In this document: positions 12,957 through 21,202 of the stretch, piece after piece
Layout of the letters: every line of letters starts with the position of its first letter
Position numbering within the stretch: the stretch's first letter is position 1
From: Pedobacter sp. UBA4863
GTDB taxonomy: Bacteria > Bacteroidota > Bacteroidia > Sphingobacteriales > Sphingobacteriaceae
Assembly (NCBI RefSeq): GCF_002399615.1
Contig: NZ_DHDZ01000046.1
Location: forward strand, 34,603 to 60,095
Reading direction: 5' to 3'
Length of the DNA: 25,493 nucleotides
The notes under the pieces: generated by a model
What the model saw: only the letters and a program-made list of their open reading frames with translations
Database searches by the model: none
Told to the model about the DNA's origin: nothing
Made by a program: the position numbers and the translations under genes

Positions 12957-15728
12957 TCAAAAGTAATAATTAAACAACAGTTCGAATATAGGGTTTTGAT
13001 TGTAAATTTTATTGGTGAAAATTAAGCGAGCACCAATATCGGCCACAGGTTGGTAGCGCAAAAGGTTCATGTCGCTACGAACTTCTAGGCCAAATGTTTT
13101 AGGTTGTGATAAATTGGTCTCCTTGCCCAGGTTTTCGTAATGGCTAAATAAATTTGCCCTCACGTTTCTTACGTAAGCTAAAGAACCAATTTCTAGGTCG
13201 GGAAATAGGAATGGAAAGCGGTAGTTTAGCAATAATGTGTTTTTAAGTAAACTTTTGGCTTTAATCTGATTGTAGCCATAAACCAACGGGATATCGTTCA
13301 CGCTTCTAAAAGTACCTGCATTTTGTTGATAGCTAAAACTGGTCAAAAGAGTGTGGTTTTTGGCTAGCCCCGGAAAATAAAAATAGCTTTCGAAAGCAAA
13401 CAGCTTTCCGGTAAGGTGCTGCTCGAAAGGTAGATTTTGGTATTTTATATCAATAATTTGAGCCCATTTAGGTGCGATGTCTCGCTCTGCGCTTCTTACC
13501 TGGTGGTTAAATCTAACTCGGTAAGTCATTGGAAATTCGATAGTGCTCACCAATCTGCTGGCATCTACGGTATTAAAATGTCGGTTTACATAATAGGTTC
13601 CCGTCTCTGCCGAAAAGCCAAAATTATGATTGAAAGAGTTAAGACTTAGGGGCAACGAAATGGTAAGGGCAGTGTAGTCTTCTCGCCATTGCGCCTGGTG
13701 AATTGCATTTTTGTACCGATAATTAGTTAAGCGTGGTCGGTTTCGGTAGCTCAGGTTAACTATCGGATAAAGGGCCTTGTATCTTAAGCCAACATTGTAT
13801 TCTACACGCTGTAGCGAACTTAGGTAAGTAACGCCACCATAAAAGCTGGTGGTGTTCAGTAAATCGTCAGATTTTAATTGTAGCCCAACACGTTCTATGG
13901 CATCGTCTGAAGTTGGGCTGATGCTATGAAAATTAAAGGAATGTTTTAACGGACTGTAGGGCCTGCTTGTAAAAGTACTGTCAGGCACATCGGCAAAAAC
14001 ATAGTCTTCGGCTTTGGTTTCTTGACCGTAATAAACAAAGTTGTTTTCGAGAATTGCACTAGGTGCAACAGGTGTTTTAGCAATTTCGTAGCCATTTAAT
14101 TGGTAGTTGTTAAAAACCAATTGACCGGTATTGGTAAAGCTTGCATTAAAGGCACCGTATTTAGCGGCTGTTAAAGCGCTTATTTTTTTTGATAAGGGTT
14201 CTATCTCGTAAATGTTGTCGATGCCGTTGTAGTGCGCATTAAATGCTATCTTATCGTTAAAAAAGATTGGTCTGCTTAACTGCTGTCTGCTGTTGCTCAG
14301 TAAAGCTTCGGTTTTTTGTTCGTCTTTTAACCAAAGCGATTTGCCTGCCTCGCTTACGGTTATCCAAGCTATTTTACTGCCATTGTAGTTTAGCGCAGGT
14401 GTTTGTAGCTGGTCGTTTTTCTGGTTAGCTAAGCTGTCTGTAATTTTGCCAGTTGCGATATCTAGCATTACCAAGGTGTTTTGGTTGCTGTAGTCTATAC
14501 GTACTGCAATCATTTTTTTGCCATCGGCAGAAATACTAGGTGCAAATAACCTGCTTTTGTGGGTGAGTTGTTTCTTTTTACCCGTTTGGAAATCGTACAT
14601 GCAAATTACATTGTAGCTGCGCTGTTTGTACCTCGGGTCTTCGCGTTTTTCGTCCCAAACTATTTTTCCGTTTCCATAGCTGTACCATGGTTGTTCTTGG
14701 TATCCAATTTTTAAAATACTTTTTTCTTTTAGGGTAGGGGAGATGGTAGCAAAGCCCGGTGTTTGGCTTTTACTTTGTTTAATAACCAATAGGCTTTTAT
14801 CAGGTAATTCTGTAGGCAAATAGTAGTTTGTTGCATAAGAGCTAGGTTTGTTTAAACTAACATAGTTGATAGCCTTATTTAAGGTGCTTTGTTTCTCCCA
14901 ATTGGCTTTAAGCTTTGCCAAAGTTTTATGGTAATATTTATTGGTGTTGGTTCCTGTAAATTTTTTCAAGCTTTGCGAAAATGGGTACAGTCTAACTGGG
15001 CGTTTATTGAGGTCTGAAAGAAGCTTGTTGCCGATCTCTAATCCATATTCTTTTTGGAGGTTTGAGTTAAGTAGATAACCGAGCTGATAATAGCCTGGGG
15101 CGATATCTTTTTCGGAACCAAAATAAGCTTTAGAATAAGAGATGTTTTTGCCTTCTAAAACCGAAGTTCTGAAAGGCATGATCCAGCTGGGTTGTCTGCC
15201 CCGGCCCGAGTAGGTTAAGGCAGTTTCGGTGCTTACTGCATCGCCTTCTAAAAACCAAAGCGGTGTACTTATGCCTATATAACCAAAATACACTTCCTCT
15301 GGAAAAGGGAAGCCTTTCTTTCCGGTGATTTTATTGAACTGCGCAACGTGTCTTAATTCGTGAACTGCCAGGTTGTTTAGCCAGTCTTGGTTGTCGAACT
15401 GCTGCGGAGGCATAGTGTAGAATTGTGATTTTTTTGGGGCAAGTTGAACGAAGCCATTAGAGGTGGTTCCTTGGTTCTGTAATACTATGGGGATGGTGGT
15501 TTTTTGCTCGCCTAAACTTTTACCTACAGTAGGGTAGATGTAAGCAAGGGTATTGGCCATTCTTTGTGCTTCTTTTTCGAGTGGGGTAGGATAGATGATT
15601 TTAAAACCACCATGCTCAATTTGTCGCCATTTTACACTAAGCGGCGATTGGCTTTCGTCGAAAAATTGAGGAAAAGCACTTGAAAAACAATTGCTTAATA
15701 TTAAAGATAATAATAGTCTGATTTTCAA
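12957..15728 (-). CDS. Zinc metallopeptidase / beta-propeller / outer-membrane barrel protein (923 aa)
   Basis: A signal peptide (about 1-21, ending SSAFPQ) precedes three regions. Residues 30-290 form a gluzincin-type peptidase domain, with the zinc motif HELRH (123-127) and a likely third ligand Glu161 in WFLEGDA. Residues 300-590 look like a TolB/PD40 beta-propeller, with repeated SADGKK, YNGSKIAWI and VMLDIATGK type blades. Residues 600-923 alternate like a transmembrane barrel and end in an aromatic residue (LLFNYYF), as outer-membrane proteins do. The protease would thus be fixed to the outer membrane. The start is TTG at 15728; an in-frame TAA lies six codons upstream and no ATG restores the signal peptide. 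Function and substrate are unknown. The LapA-domain gene follows after 16 bases. Confidence 0.8.
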   Translation of the reverse strand: MKIRLLLSLILSNCFSSAFPQFFDESQSPLSVKWRQIEHGGFKIIYPTPLEKEAQRMANTLAYIYPTVGKSLGEQKTTIPIVLQNQGTTSNGFVQLAPKKSQFYTMPPQQFDNQDWLNNLAVHELRHVAQFNKITGKKGFPFPEEVYFGYIGISTPLWFLEGDAVSTETALTYSGRGRQPSWIMPFRTSVLEGKNISYSKAYFGSEKDIAPGYYQLGYLLNSNLQKEYGLEIGNKLLSDLNKRPVRLYPFSQSLKKFTGTNTNKYYHKTLAKLKANWEKQSTLNKAINYVSLNKPSSYATNYYLPTELPDKSLLVIKQSKSQTPGFATISPTLKEKSILKIGYQEQPWYSYGNGKIVWDEKREDPRYKQRSYNVICMYDFQTGKKKQLTHKSRLFAPSISADGKKMIAVRIDYSNQNTLVMLDIATGKITDSLANQKNDQLQTPALNYNGSKIAWITVSEAGKSLWLKDEQKTEALLSNSRQQLSRPIFFNDKIAFNAHYNGIDNIYEIEPLSKKISALTAAKYGAFNASFTNTGQLVFNNYQLNGYEIAKTPVAPSAILENNFVYYGQETKAEDYVFADVPDSTFTSRPYSPLKHSFNFHSISPTSDDAIERVGLQLKSDDLLNTTSFYGGVTYLSSLQRVEYNVGLRYKALYPIVNLSYRNRPRLTNYRYKNAIHQAQWREDYTALTISLPLSLNSFNHNFGFSAETGTYYVNRHFNTVDASRLVSTIEFPMTYRVRFNHQVRSAERDIAPKWAQIIDIKYQNLPFEQHLTGKLFAFESYFYFPGLAKNHTLLTSFSYQQNAGTFRSVNDIPLVYGYNQIKAKSLLKNTLLLNYRFPFLFPDLEIGSLAYVRNVRANLFSHYENLGKETNLSQPKTFGLEVRSDMNLLRYQPVADIGARLIFTNKIYNQNPIFELLFNYYF
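12958..12965 (-). promoter_or_regulatory. -7 box (TACTTTTG) for the LapA-domain gene
   Basis: The top strand reads CAAAAGTA, a full complement match to TAnnTTTG, 17 bases upstream of the ATG. It overlaps the stop codon of the upstream 923-residue protein gene, so the small gene could be expressed separately. No -33 box is clear. Confidence 0.45.
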
Positions 15729-16961
15729 TGTTTTTATGTGTTTTTATTTGGGTGATAGTGCTGTTTGCTAAATAATTTAGTTTTAGCTTATTGTTTTTGG
15801 ATTGTAGTTTGTGATTTTATTATTTATTTAAAATTTGTAATTAATTGATTTTTAATTATTTATTTTATTTATTTTTTTGAGTTTGTATGGTTGTTTTTAT
15901 AGTGTTTTGTGCTTGTTTTTATTCATTATATCCATAAAAATAGTTCTCTAATATAGGATAATTAAATGAGAAAATATGTACACTATTAACGTTGATTTTC
16001 TTCGCTTAAAAATGGCGTGTTTTTTATAAATGTATGAGGAATTTAAAGTTTGAAGGGTTGTAATGGATTGGATTTTGTACTTCTAAAATTAAAATTTTTA
16101 CTGCTAAGTGTTTATTATTTGGCTTGTATTTTTCATGTTTTTAGGTTTTTTTTATTTCCTTTTATAGATGTTTTTATTTTTTAGATAGTGTATTTTTTTG
16201 TTTTTTAATTTTGCTTTTAGCAGATATTTTGTAATTGGTTTTTGTCATCGTTATGGATAGTGATTTTAGTAGGATGTTAAAAAAGAACAAGTAGGTTTTA
16301 GTTTAAGTGAGGAGCTAAGGGTAAAAGTGTTTTTGCAATTTTCCGAAAGTAACAAATATTCTAATTTAAGTTTTAGATAGATAAGAGTGAGGTATCAAAA
16401 AGAGTATCTCTTGCAGGGAGTAAAATCTAGGTAATTCCTTTTTAGTGTACGTCTTTTTCTTGTTGTTTTTTATCTTTAGTAGGTAGGTTCTTAGAGGTTA
16501 ATTTTTTGCTATTGTGGTCTTTTTTTTGGATGATATAATGGTTTGAAAAGAGCTCCTTTTTTTGTGATGGATTAGTCGGTTTTTAAGCTTTTTTAGCGGC
16601 GTTAAAGCGTAGGTTTTTTTGTTTATTGTGGCGGTTTTAAGATAGGCTATGTTGCCTTTTTTTATGGTGTTTTTTACTGTTTCGATTTTTGAAAGCGACT
16701 TAGAAATGGTTTGCCGCTCTGAACTTAAGAGGCTTATTTCACGCTTTTTTATAAGAAAACGGCTATTTTAATGCATGTTTAGAGAGAAAACGGAAGTAAT
16801 ACAGCTCTTTTAGGTGGTTTTTAGGTGATGGGTTAAGTTTTTGGTTGATTTGGCCCTTGCGTTGAATTACGTGGCTTAAAATAGTCTGTATTGGATATAG
16901 GCTATTTTAGGGCTCGGTAAAAAACAAGCAACAAGAAAGCAAATTAAATGTATAAAGACTA
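15729..16961. other. 1.2-kb gene-free region, strongly T/G-biased on the plus strand
   Basis: No frame of useful length is open on either strand. The plus strand is rich in T-runs of six to eight bases and markedly poor in C; G exceeds C and T exceeds A in line after line. T5 tracts at 15731 and 15741 are spaced by ten bases. One hairpin (16875-16884 with 16902-16911, CTTAAAATAG/CTATTTTAGG) lies just beyond the lptF/G stop without a T-run. I see no known RNA, repeat family or relic gene. It looks like neutrally evolving spacer, though a long leader or bent DNA cannot be excluded. Confidence 0.6.
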
Positions 16962-18065
16962 TTATTTAGGTGCTTTGCGGAGCAAATAAAGGCCAAGTAG
17001 GCCGAAAAGTAACACTGGTAATAAATTAGCCAATAAGGGCGGTAGGCCTCCTTTAGTAGAGAACATTTTGGCAAACTGGTTAAGTACAATAAATAAAAAA
17101 CTTAACACAATGCCAATTCCTAAGGGCAAGCCTACGCCGCCACGCACCTTACGAGATGATAGTGCCACGCCAATTAGGGTAAGTACAAAGGCTGATAAAG
17201 GTTGTATATAGCGCTTGTATTGTTCAAACAATAGGTCGTTCATTACGCCAGAGCCTCTAATTTTCTCTTTATCAATCTTGTCGGCAAGTTCTTTGTCTGT
17301 CATGCTTTCTACCACGTTATCATAAACCGAAAAATCGTCTGGTTTCATGTCCAAAACAGTGTCTTTTGTTTTGGTGTTGGCATAAACCATATTCTCTTTA
17401 AGGTCTTTAATGTTTCTGATGCTGTAATTGGTGAGTTTCCAAACGCGTTTAAGCGAATCGTAGCTAATTTGTTCTGCCACAAGCTTTTTCTCTAAAACAT
17501 CGCCCTTAAAACGATCTAATGAGAATTTATAGCCAATATTGCTACGGTTGTCGAAATTATCGATGTAGATATAGGTGTTTTCATCGATTTTCATATGTAT
17601 GTTCGACTTTGTGTAAGGATCGTTTTTCTTTATGACTTGATTTTCGAAGGCGTTTTTAATCTTATTCGTATAAGGTAGCATGTAAAGATTAGCAGCCAAA
17701 TTAATAGCGAAAATGATAAAAGCGGAAATGAAATAAGGTCTTAAAAAGCGGTTAAAGCTTACGCCGCCACTTAAAATTGGTACAATTTCGGTTTGGTCGG
17801 CCATTTTTGCTGTAAAGAAAATTACGGCAATAAAATTCATTAAGGGCGAGAGCATGTTTACGTAGAACGGAATGGAGCCGGCATAGTATTGACTTACTAT
17901 TTCCCAGGCAGTCATGTCGTTTCCCAGAAAATCATCAAGTTTTTCCGAAAGATCAAAAATTATAATAACCACTACAAAAACGGCCAGGGTATATACAAAA
18001 GTCCCTAAATACTTGCCAATAATGTAGGCGTCGATAATTTTTGAACGTCGCTTGATGAAATCCAT
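16962..18065 (-). CDS. LptF/LptG family lipopolysaccharide export permease
   Basis: The 367-residue protein belongs to the YjgP/YjgQ family, the membrane subunits that work with LptB to extract lipopolysaccharide from the inner membrane and pass it to the periplasmic bridge. Six membrane segments are visible: about 16-38, 62-85 and 103-125, then, after a large periplasmic domain (130-270), about 283-303, 310-330 and 335-362. The N-terminal IIDAYIIGKYLGTF and the FDLSEKLDDF loop are typical. It cannot be assigned to F or G from sequence alone, and no second copy is in the window. The ATG directly follows the tgt stop codon with no base between, so translation is probably coupled. Confidence 0.92.
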   Translation of the reverse strand: MDFIKRRSKIIDAYIIGKYLGTFVYTLAVFVVVIIIFDLSEKLDDFLGNDMTAWEIVSQYYAGSIPFYVNMLSPLMNFIAVIFFTAKMADQTEIVPILSGGVSFNRFLRPYFISAFIIFAINLAANLYMLPYTNKIKNAFENQVIKKNDPYTKSNIHMKIDENTYIYIDNFDNRSNIGYKFSLDRFKGDVLEKKLVAEQISYDSLKRVWKLTNYSIRNIKDLKENMVYANTKTKDTVLDMKPDDFSVYDNVVESMTDKELADKIDKEKIRGSGVMNDLLFEQYKRYIQPLSAFVLTLIGVALSSRKVRGGVGLPLGIGIVLSFLFIVLNQFAKMFSTKGGLPPLLANLLPVLLFGLLGLYLLRKAPK

Positions 18066-19196
18066 TTACAGTTTTGTCCCTAAGATAGTAACCATTTTGT
18101 TTTTCCACTCATAAAACTCGCCAGCAATGATTTTTTCTCGAGCTTCGTTAACTAGCCACAAATAAAAATGTAAGTTATGTAAAGTAGCAATTTGCGCTCC
18201 TAAAATCTCTTTGCTGTGCATTAAATGACGTAAATAAGCCTTAGAATATACTTGGTCGGCTAATAAATCGCTGTCTGCATCAATTGGAGAAAAATCGTTT
18301 GCCCATTTTTTATTGGTGATGTTGATCATCCCGTTTTTGGTGAACAGCATTCCGTTTCTGGCATTTCGGGTAGGCATTACGCAATCGAACATATCTACCC
18401 CTAACGCAATATTCTCTAAAATATTGACTGGCGTACCTACTCCCATTAAGTAACGAGGCTTTTCGTAAGGTAAAATATCGCAAACAACTTCGGTCATGGC
18501 GTACATTTCTTCTGCTGGTTCGCCTACCGATAGGCCTCCAATAGCATTTCCTTCTCGTTCCATTGAAGCAATAAACTCTGCAGATTTTATCCTTAAATCT
18601 TTATATACAGAGCCTTGTACAATAGGGAAAAGCGTTTGGTCGTAGCCGTATTTAGGTTCGGTAGTGTCAAACCTATTACAACAGCGTTTTAACCAACGGT
18701 GGGTCATATTTATCGAGTTTGCAGCATATTTGTAATCGCAAGGGTAAGGTGTGCATTCGTCAAAGGCCATGATAATGTCGGCCCCAATGGTGCGCTGAAT
18801 ATCCATGGCATATTCTGGGGTAAACAAGTGTTTAGAGCCATCTATATGCGAACGGAACGTAACACCTTCTTCCTTAATTTTTCTTACTTTACTTAGCGAG
18901 TAAACCTGATAGCCGCCACTATCGGTTAAAATAGGTCTATCCCAGCCAATAAACTGGTGTAAACCGCCAGCTGGCTCTAAAATTTCCAAGCCAGGGCGTA
19001 GGTAAAGATGATAGGTGTTGCCCAGGATAATTTGTGCCTTAATATCGTCCTTCAGCTCTTTTTGATGCACTGCTTTTACTGTTCCGGCAGTACCCACAGG
19101 CATAAAAATAGGTGTTTGTATGTTGCCATGAGCGGTAGTAATTACGCCTGCCCGGGCTTTCGAACTAGGGTCTTTCGCCTGTAAATCAAATTTCAT
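18066..19196 (-). CDS. tgt: tRNA-guanine transglycosylase (queuosine synthesis)
   Basis: The cytoplasmic enzyme exchanges guanine 34 of Asp, Asn, His and Tyr tRNAs for preQ1, the queuosine precursor. Length is 376 residues, normal for bacterial Tgt. Visible are Asp92 in ILTDSGGYQ, GGLSVGE (220-226, Val224 as in preQ1-specific enzymes) and the nucleophile Asp271 in MFDCVMPTRNARNG. The zinc site is odd: where the classical enzyme has CxCxxC before the YSRAYL-like helix, this one has Ser309, Leu311 and Asp314, while the histidine ligand (His340 in LHNLHFY) remains. Similar loss seems common in Bacteroidota, from memory. It is the first gene of a pair with lptF/G and has a -7 box 27 bases upstream. 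Confidence 0.95.
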   Translation of the reverse strand: MKFDLQAKDPSSKARAGVITTAHGNIQTPIFMPVGTAGTVKAVHQKELKDDIKAQIILGNTYHLYLRPGLEILEPAGGLHQFIGWDRPILTDSGGYQVYSLSKVRKIKEEGVTFRSHIDGSKHLFTPEYAMDIQRTIGADIIMAFDECTPYPCDYKYAANSINMTHRWLKRCCNRFDTTEPKYGYDQTLFPIVQGSVYKDLRIKSAEFIASMEREGNAIGGLSVGEPAEEMYAMTEVVCDILPYEKPRYLMGVGTPVNILENIALGVDMFDCVMPTRNARNGMLFTKNGMINITNKKWANDFSPIDADSDLLADQVYSKAYLRHLMHSKEILGAQIATLHNLHFYLWLVNEAREKIIAGEFYEWKNKMVTILGTKL

Positions 19197-19223
19197 AGAT
19201 GCTTTTACTCTTCAAAAATCCGA

Positions 19224-19231
19224 CAAAAGTA
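19224..19231 (-). promoter_or_regulatory. -7 box (TACTTTTG) for tgt-lptF/G
   Basis: The top strand reads CAAAAGTA, a full complement match to TAnnTTTG, 27 bases upstream of the tgt ATG. The match is identical to the LapA-domain gene box. No clear -33 element. Confidence 0.45.
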
Positions 19232-19347
19232 CAATTAATTGTTGGAGAGTTGAAAAATTGGGGCTAGCGAAATCTTAAAAACTAATTTTCAACAAGCGCA
19301 ACAAATTCGGTTAAAAAACAGACCTTTGTTCTCTTTACTACACCATC

Positions 19348-20469
19348 GTGGAATTTAACATACTCGAAATATCTTTACTTATTGCCCTCGGTATTTGTTT
19401 GCTGATACAGTTGTATTTTATACTGGGCGTACACCTTAAACTTGCGCTTTACCGTGTTTCAGACATTCAAGAAAAAACCTTAGCGCCTCTTAGTGTAATT
19501 ATTTGCGCCCGCAACGAAGCCGAAAACTTAGCGCAATTTTTGCCCAGTGTTTTAACGCAAGATTATCCAGCTTTTGAAGTAGTGGTAGTTAACGACAGAT
19601 CTTGGGATGGTACCTCTGATTTGCTTAGAGATTTAGAAAAACAACATGCAAACCTAAAAGTAGTGCAGGTTCCAGATAGCGCTAATTTTATTGCAGGTAA
19701 AAAATTTGCGGCAACCATGGGCATTAAAGCAGCAACTAACGAATGGCTGGTTTTTACTGATGCCGATTGCGAGCCGGCCTCTAATAATTGGTTAAAAGGA
19801 ATGCAGCAACCAGCAGATGAAGAAGTTGCTATTTTATTGGGTTATTCGCCCTATTTTAAAATGAAAGGACTATTAAATGTGCTCATACGTTTCGAAACTT
19901 TTTTTACTGCTGTTAACTACCTTTCTTTTGCGCTAAAAGGAATGCCTTATATGGGCGTGGGCCGGAATATGGCTTATAAAAAGTCGCTTTTTTTTAAGAA
20001 TAAAGGCTTTGCTGCCCACATGCATATCCCCTCTGGAGACGACGATTTGTTTGTAAATGCTAACGCTACACCAAAAAATACAACTATCCAAATTCATAAA
20101 GATACGCAGGTATGGAGCGAGCCAAAGACTACTTTCTTAAGTTATTTACAACAAAAGAAAAGACATATTGGTGCTGGTAAACTTTATAGGCCGAAACATA
20201 AGTTTATATTATCGACACAAATTGCAGTACAGTTTTTATTTTACGCCTTGGTTATTGCTTTAGCCTGTTTTAAGCCAACACAGTACATTGCATTGGCGGT
20301 GTTTATGTTAAATCTAATAGTGGGATGTTTTGTTTATCCTAAATTATTGAAAAGACTAAATTATAGCGAGCTGAGCTGGTGGTTTCCAGTTCTGTATATC
20401 ATTTTAATAGTTTTTCTGGTATTTAATGCCGTGCTGTCCATCTTTGTAAAAAAGGTGCAATGGAAATAA
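19348..20469 (+). CDS. Membrane-bound family 2 glycosyltransferase
   Basis: The 373-residue protein begins at a GTG (no in-frame ATG gives the N-terminal anchor) with a membrane helix at about 7-28. The GT-A catalytic domain follows: SVIICARNEAENL (49-61), VVVNDRSWDGTSD, and the metal-binding TDADCEP. The downstream SGDDDLFVN and QQKKRHIGAGK fit the later ED and QxxRW-like motifs of processive-type family 2 enzymes. Two or three membrane helices close the chain (about 288-370). It probably adds a sugar to a lipid or polysaccharide at the cytoplasmic membrane; donor and acceptor are unknown. A 7/8 match to a -7 box (GACCTTTG, 19321-19328) lies upstream. rsmG follows after a repeat-rich 100-bp spacer. 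Confidence 0.88.
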   Translation: MEFNILEISLLIALGICLLIQLYFILGVHLKLALYRVSDIQEKTLAPLSVIICARNEAENLAQFLPSVLTQDYPAFEVVVVNDRSWDGTSDLLRDLEKQHANLKVVQVPDSANFIAGKKFAATMGIKAATNEWLVFTDADCEPASNNWLKGMQQPADEEVAILLGYSPYFKMKGLLNVLIRFETFFTAVNYLSFALKGMPYMGVGRNMAYKKSLFFKNKGFAAHMHIPSGDDDLFVNANATPKNTTIQIHKDTQVWSEPKTTFLSYLQQKKRHIGAGKLYRPKHKFILSTQIAVQFLFYALVIALACFKPTQYIALAVFMLNLIVGCFVYPKLLKRLNYSELSWWFPVLYIILIVFLVFNAVLSIFVKKVQWK

Positions 20470-20472
20470 TTG

Positions 20473-20500
20473 GATTTACGAATTACAATTTTAGATTTAA
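20473..20500. repeat. Heptad array (GATTTAC type) between the GT2 gene and rsmG
   Basis: Four contiguous 7-mers, GATTTAC, GAATTAC, AATTTTA and GATTTAA, follow directly after the GT2 stop codon. They look like a decayed heptamer microsatellite. A second, different heptad array follows at 20533-20567. Confidence 0.55.
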
Positions 20501-20532
20501 GGACTAGTGTTCGAGAACTGCTAACTGGAAAA

Positions 20533-20567
20533 CTACTTTTAACTTTACGTTTTTTACTTTTAACTTT
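20533..20567 (+). repeat. Heptad array (ACTTTTA type) upstream of rsmG
   Basis: Five successive 7-mers, CTACTTT, TAACTTT, ACGTTTT, TTACTTT and TAACTTT, end five bases before the rsmG ATG. This is the same unit type, in the same position relative to the start codon, as the array before the FAH gene (8481-8515). Confidence 0.6.
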
Positions 20568-20572
20568 ACCCC

Positions 20573-21202
20573 ATGGTAAAACCCGATATTATTTTCAAAT
20601 ACTTTAAAGATTTGAGTGCTACGCAAATTGAACAGTTCGAAAAACTTTTTGATTTGTATAGCTTCTGGAATTCGCAAATTAATGTGATTTCTAGAAAAGA
20701 TATTGAGGAACTTTACGAACGTCATATCTTACACTCGTTAGGTATTGCTAAATTTTGCAGTTTTAAACCTGGCGAAACCATACTTGATGTGGGCTGTGGT
20801 GGCGGTTTTCCGGGTATTCCCTTAGCTATTTTGTTCCCAGAAAGTAATTTTCATTTGGTAGATTCTATAGGTAAGAAAATAAAAGTGGTAACCGAAGTTG
20901 CTAGCGCATTGGGTTTAAAAAACGTAAAAGCATCGCACAGTAGGGCAGAGCAAATTACCGATAAATACAATTTTGTAGTTTCTAGGGCAGTAACTCGCTT
21001 AGGCGATTTTTACCCTTGGGTAAGAGGTAAATTTGCGAAAGAAAATATCAATGCCATCCGTAACGGCATTCTTTACCTAAAAGGAGGCGATTTGGCCGAA
21101 GAGATTAAGGAAAGTAAACTTAAAGCAGAATTGTATCCCCTTTCAGCTTATTTTGAGGAAGAATTTTTTGAAACCAAATATGTGGTTTACGTACCGCAAT
21201 AA
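20573..21202 (+). CDS. rsmG: 16S rRNA (guanine-527-N7) methyltransferase
   Basis: RsmG (GidB) methylates N7 of G527 in 16S rRNA with S-adenosylmethionine; loss of it gives low-level streptomycin resistance in several bacteria. Length, 209 residues, is normal. The N-terminal helix FEKLFDLYSFWNSQINVISR and the ELYERHILHSL segment are family signatures. The SAM-binding loop reads ILDVGCGGGFPGIPLAI (about 69-85), followed by HLVDSIGKKIKVV and FVVSRAVTRL, where the family arginine lies. The ATG at 20573 is preceded by a pyrimidine heptad array rather than a Shine-Dalgarno site. No terminator is evident after it. Confidence 0.96.
   Translation: MVKPDIIFKYFKDLSATQIEQFEKLFDLYSFWNSQINVISRKDIEELYERHILHSLGIAKFCSFKPGETILDVGCGGGFPGIPLAILFPESNFHLVDSIGKKIKVVTEVASALGLKNVKASHSRAEQITDKYNFVVSRAVTRLGDFYPWVRGKFAKENINAIRNGILYLKGGDLAEEIKESKLKAELYPLSAYFEEEFFETKYVVYVPQ

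Noticed and set aside
16875..16911. Hairpin CTTAAAATAG/CTATTTTAGG as the lptF/G terminator
   Set aside because: The stem is mostly A-T and no T-run follows on the minus strand, so it does not meet the usual terminator form.
15729..16961. Decayed gene or known structural RNA (RNase P, tmRNA, 6S) in the gene desert
   Set aside because: I found no conserved words of these RNAs, no residual protein motifs in any frame, and composition is too T-rich for a compact structural RNA.
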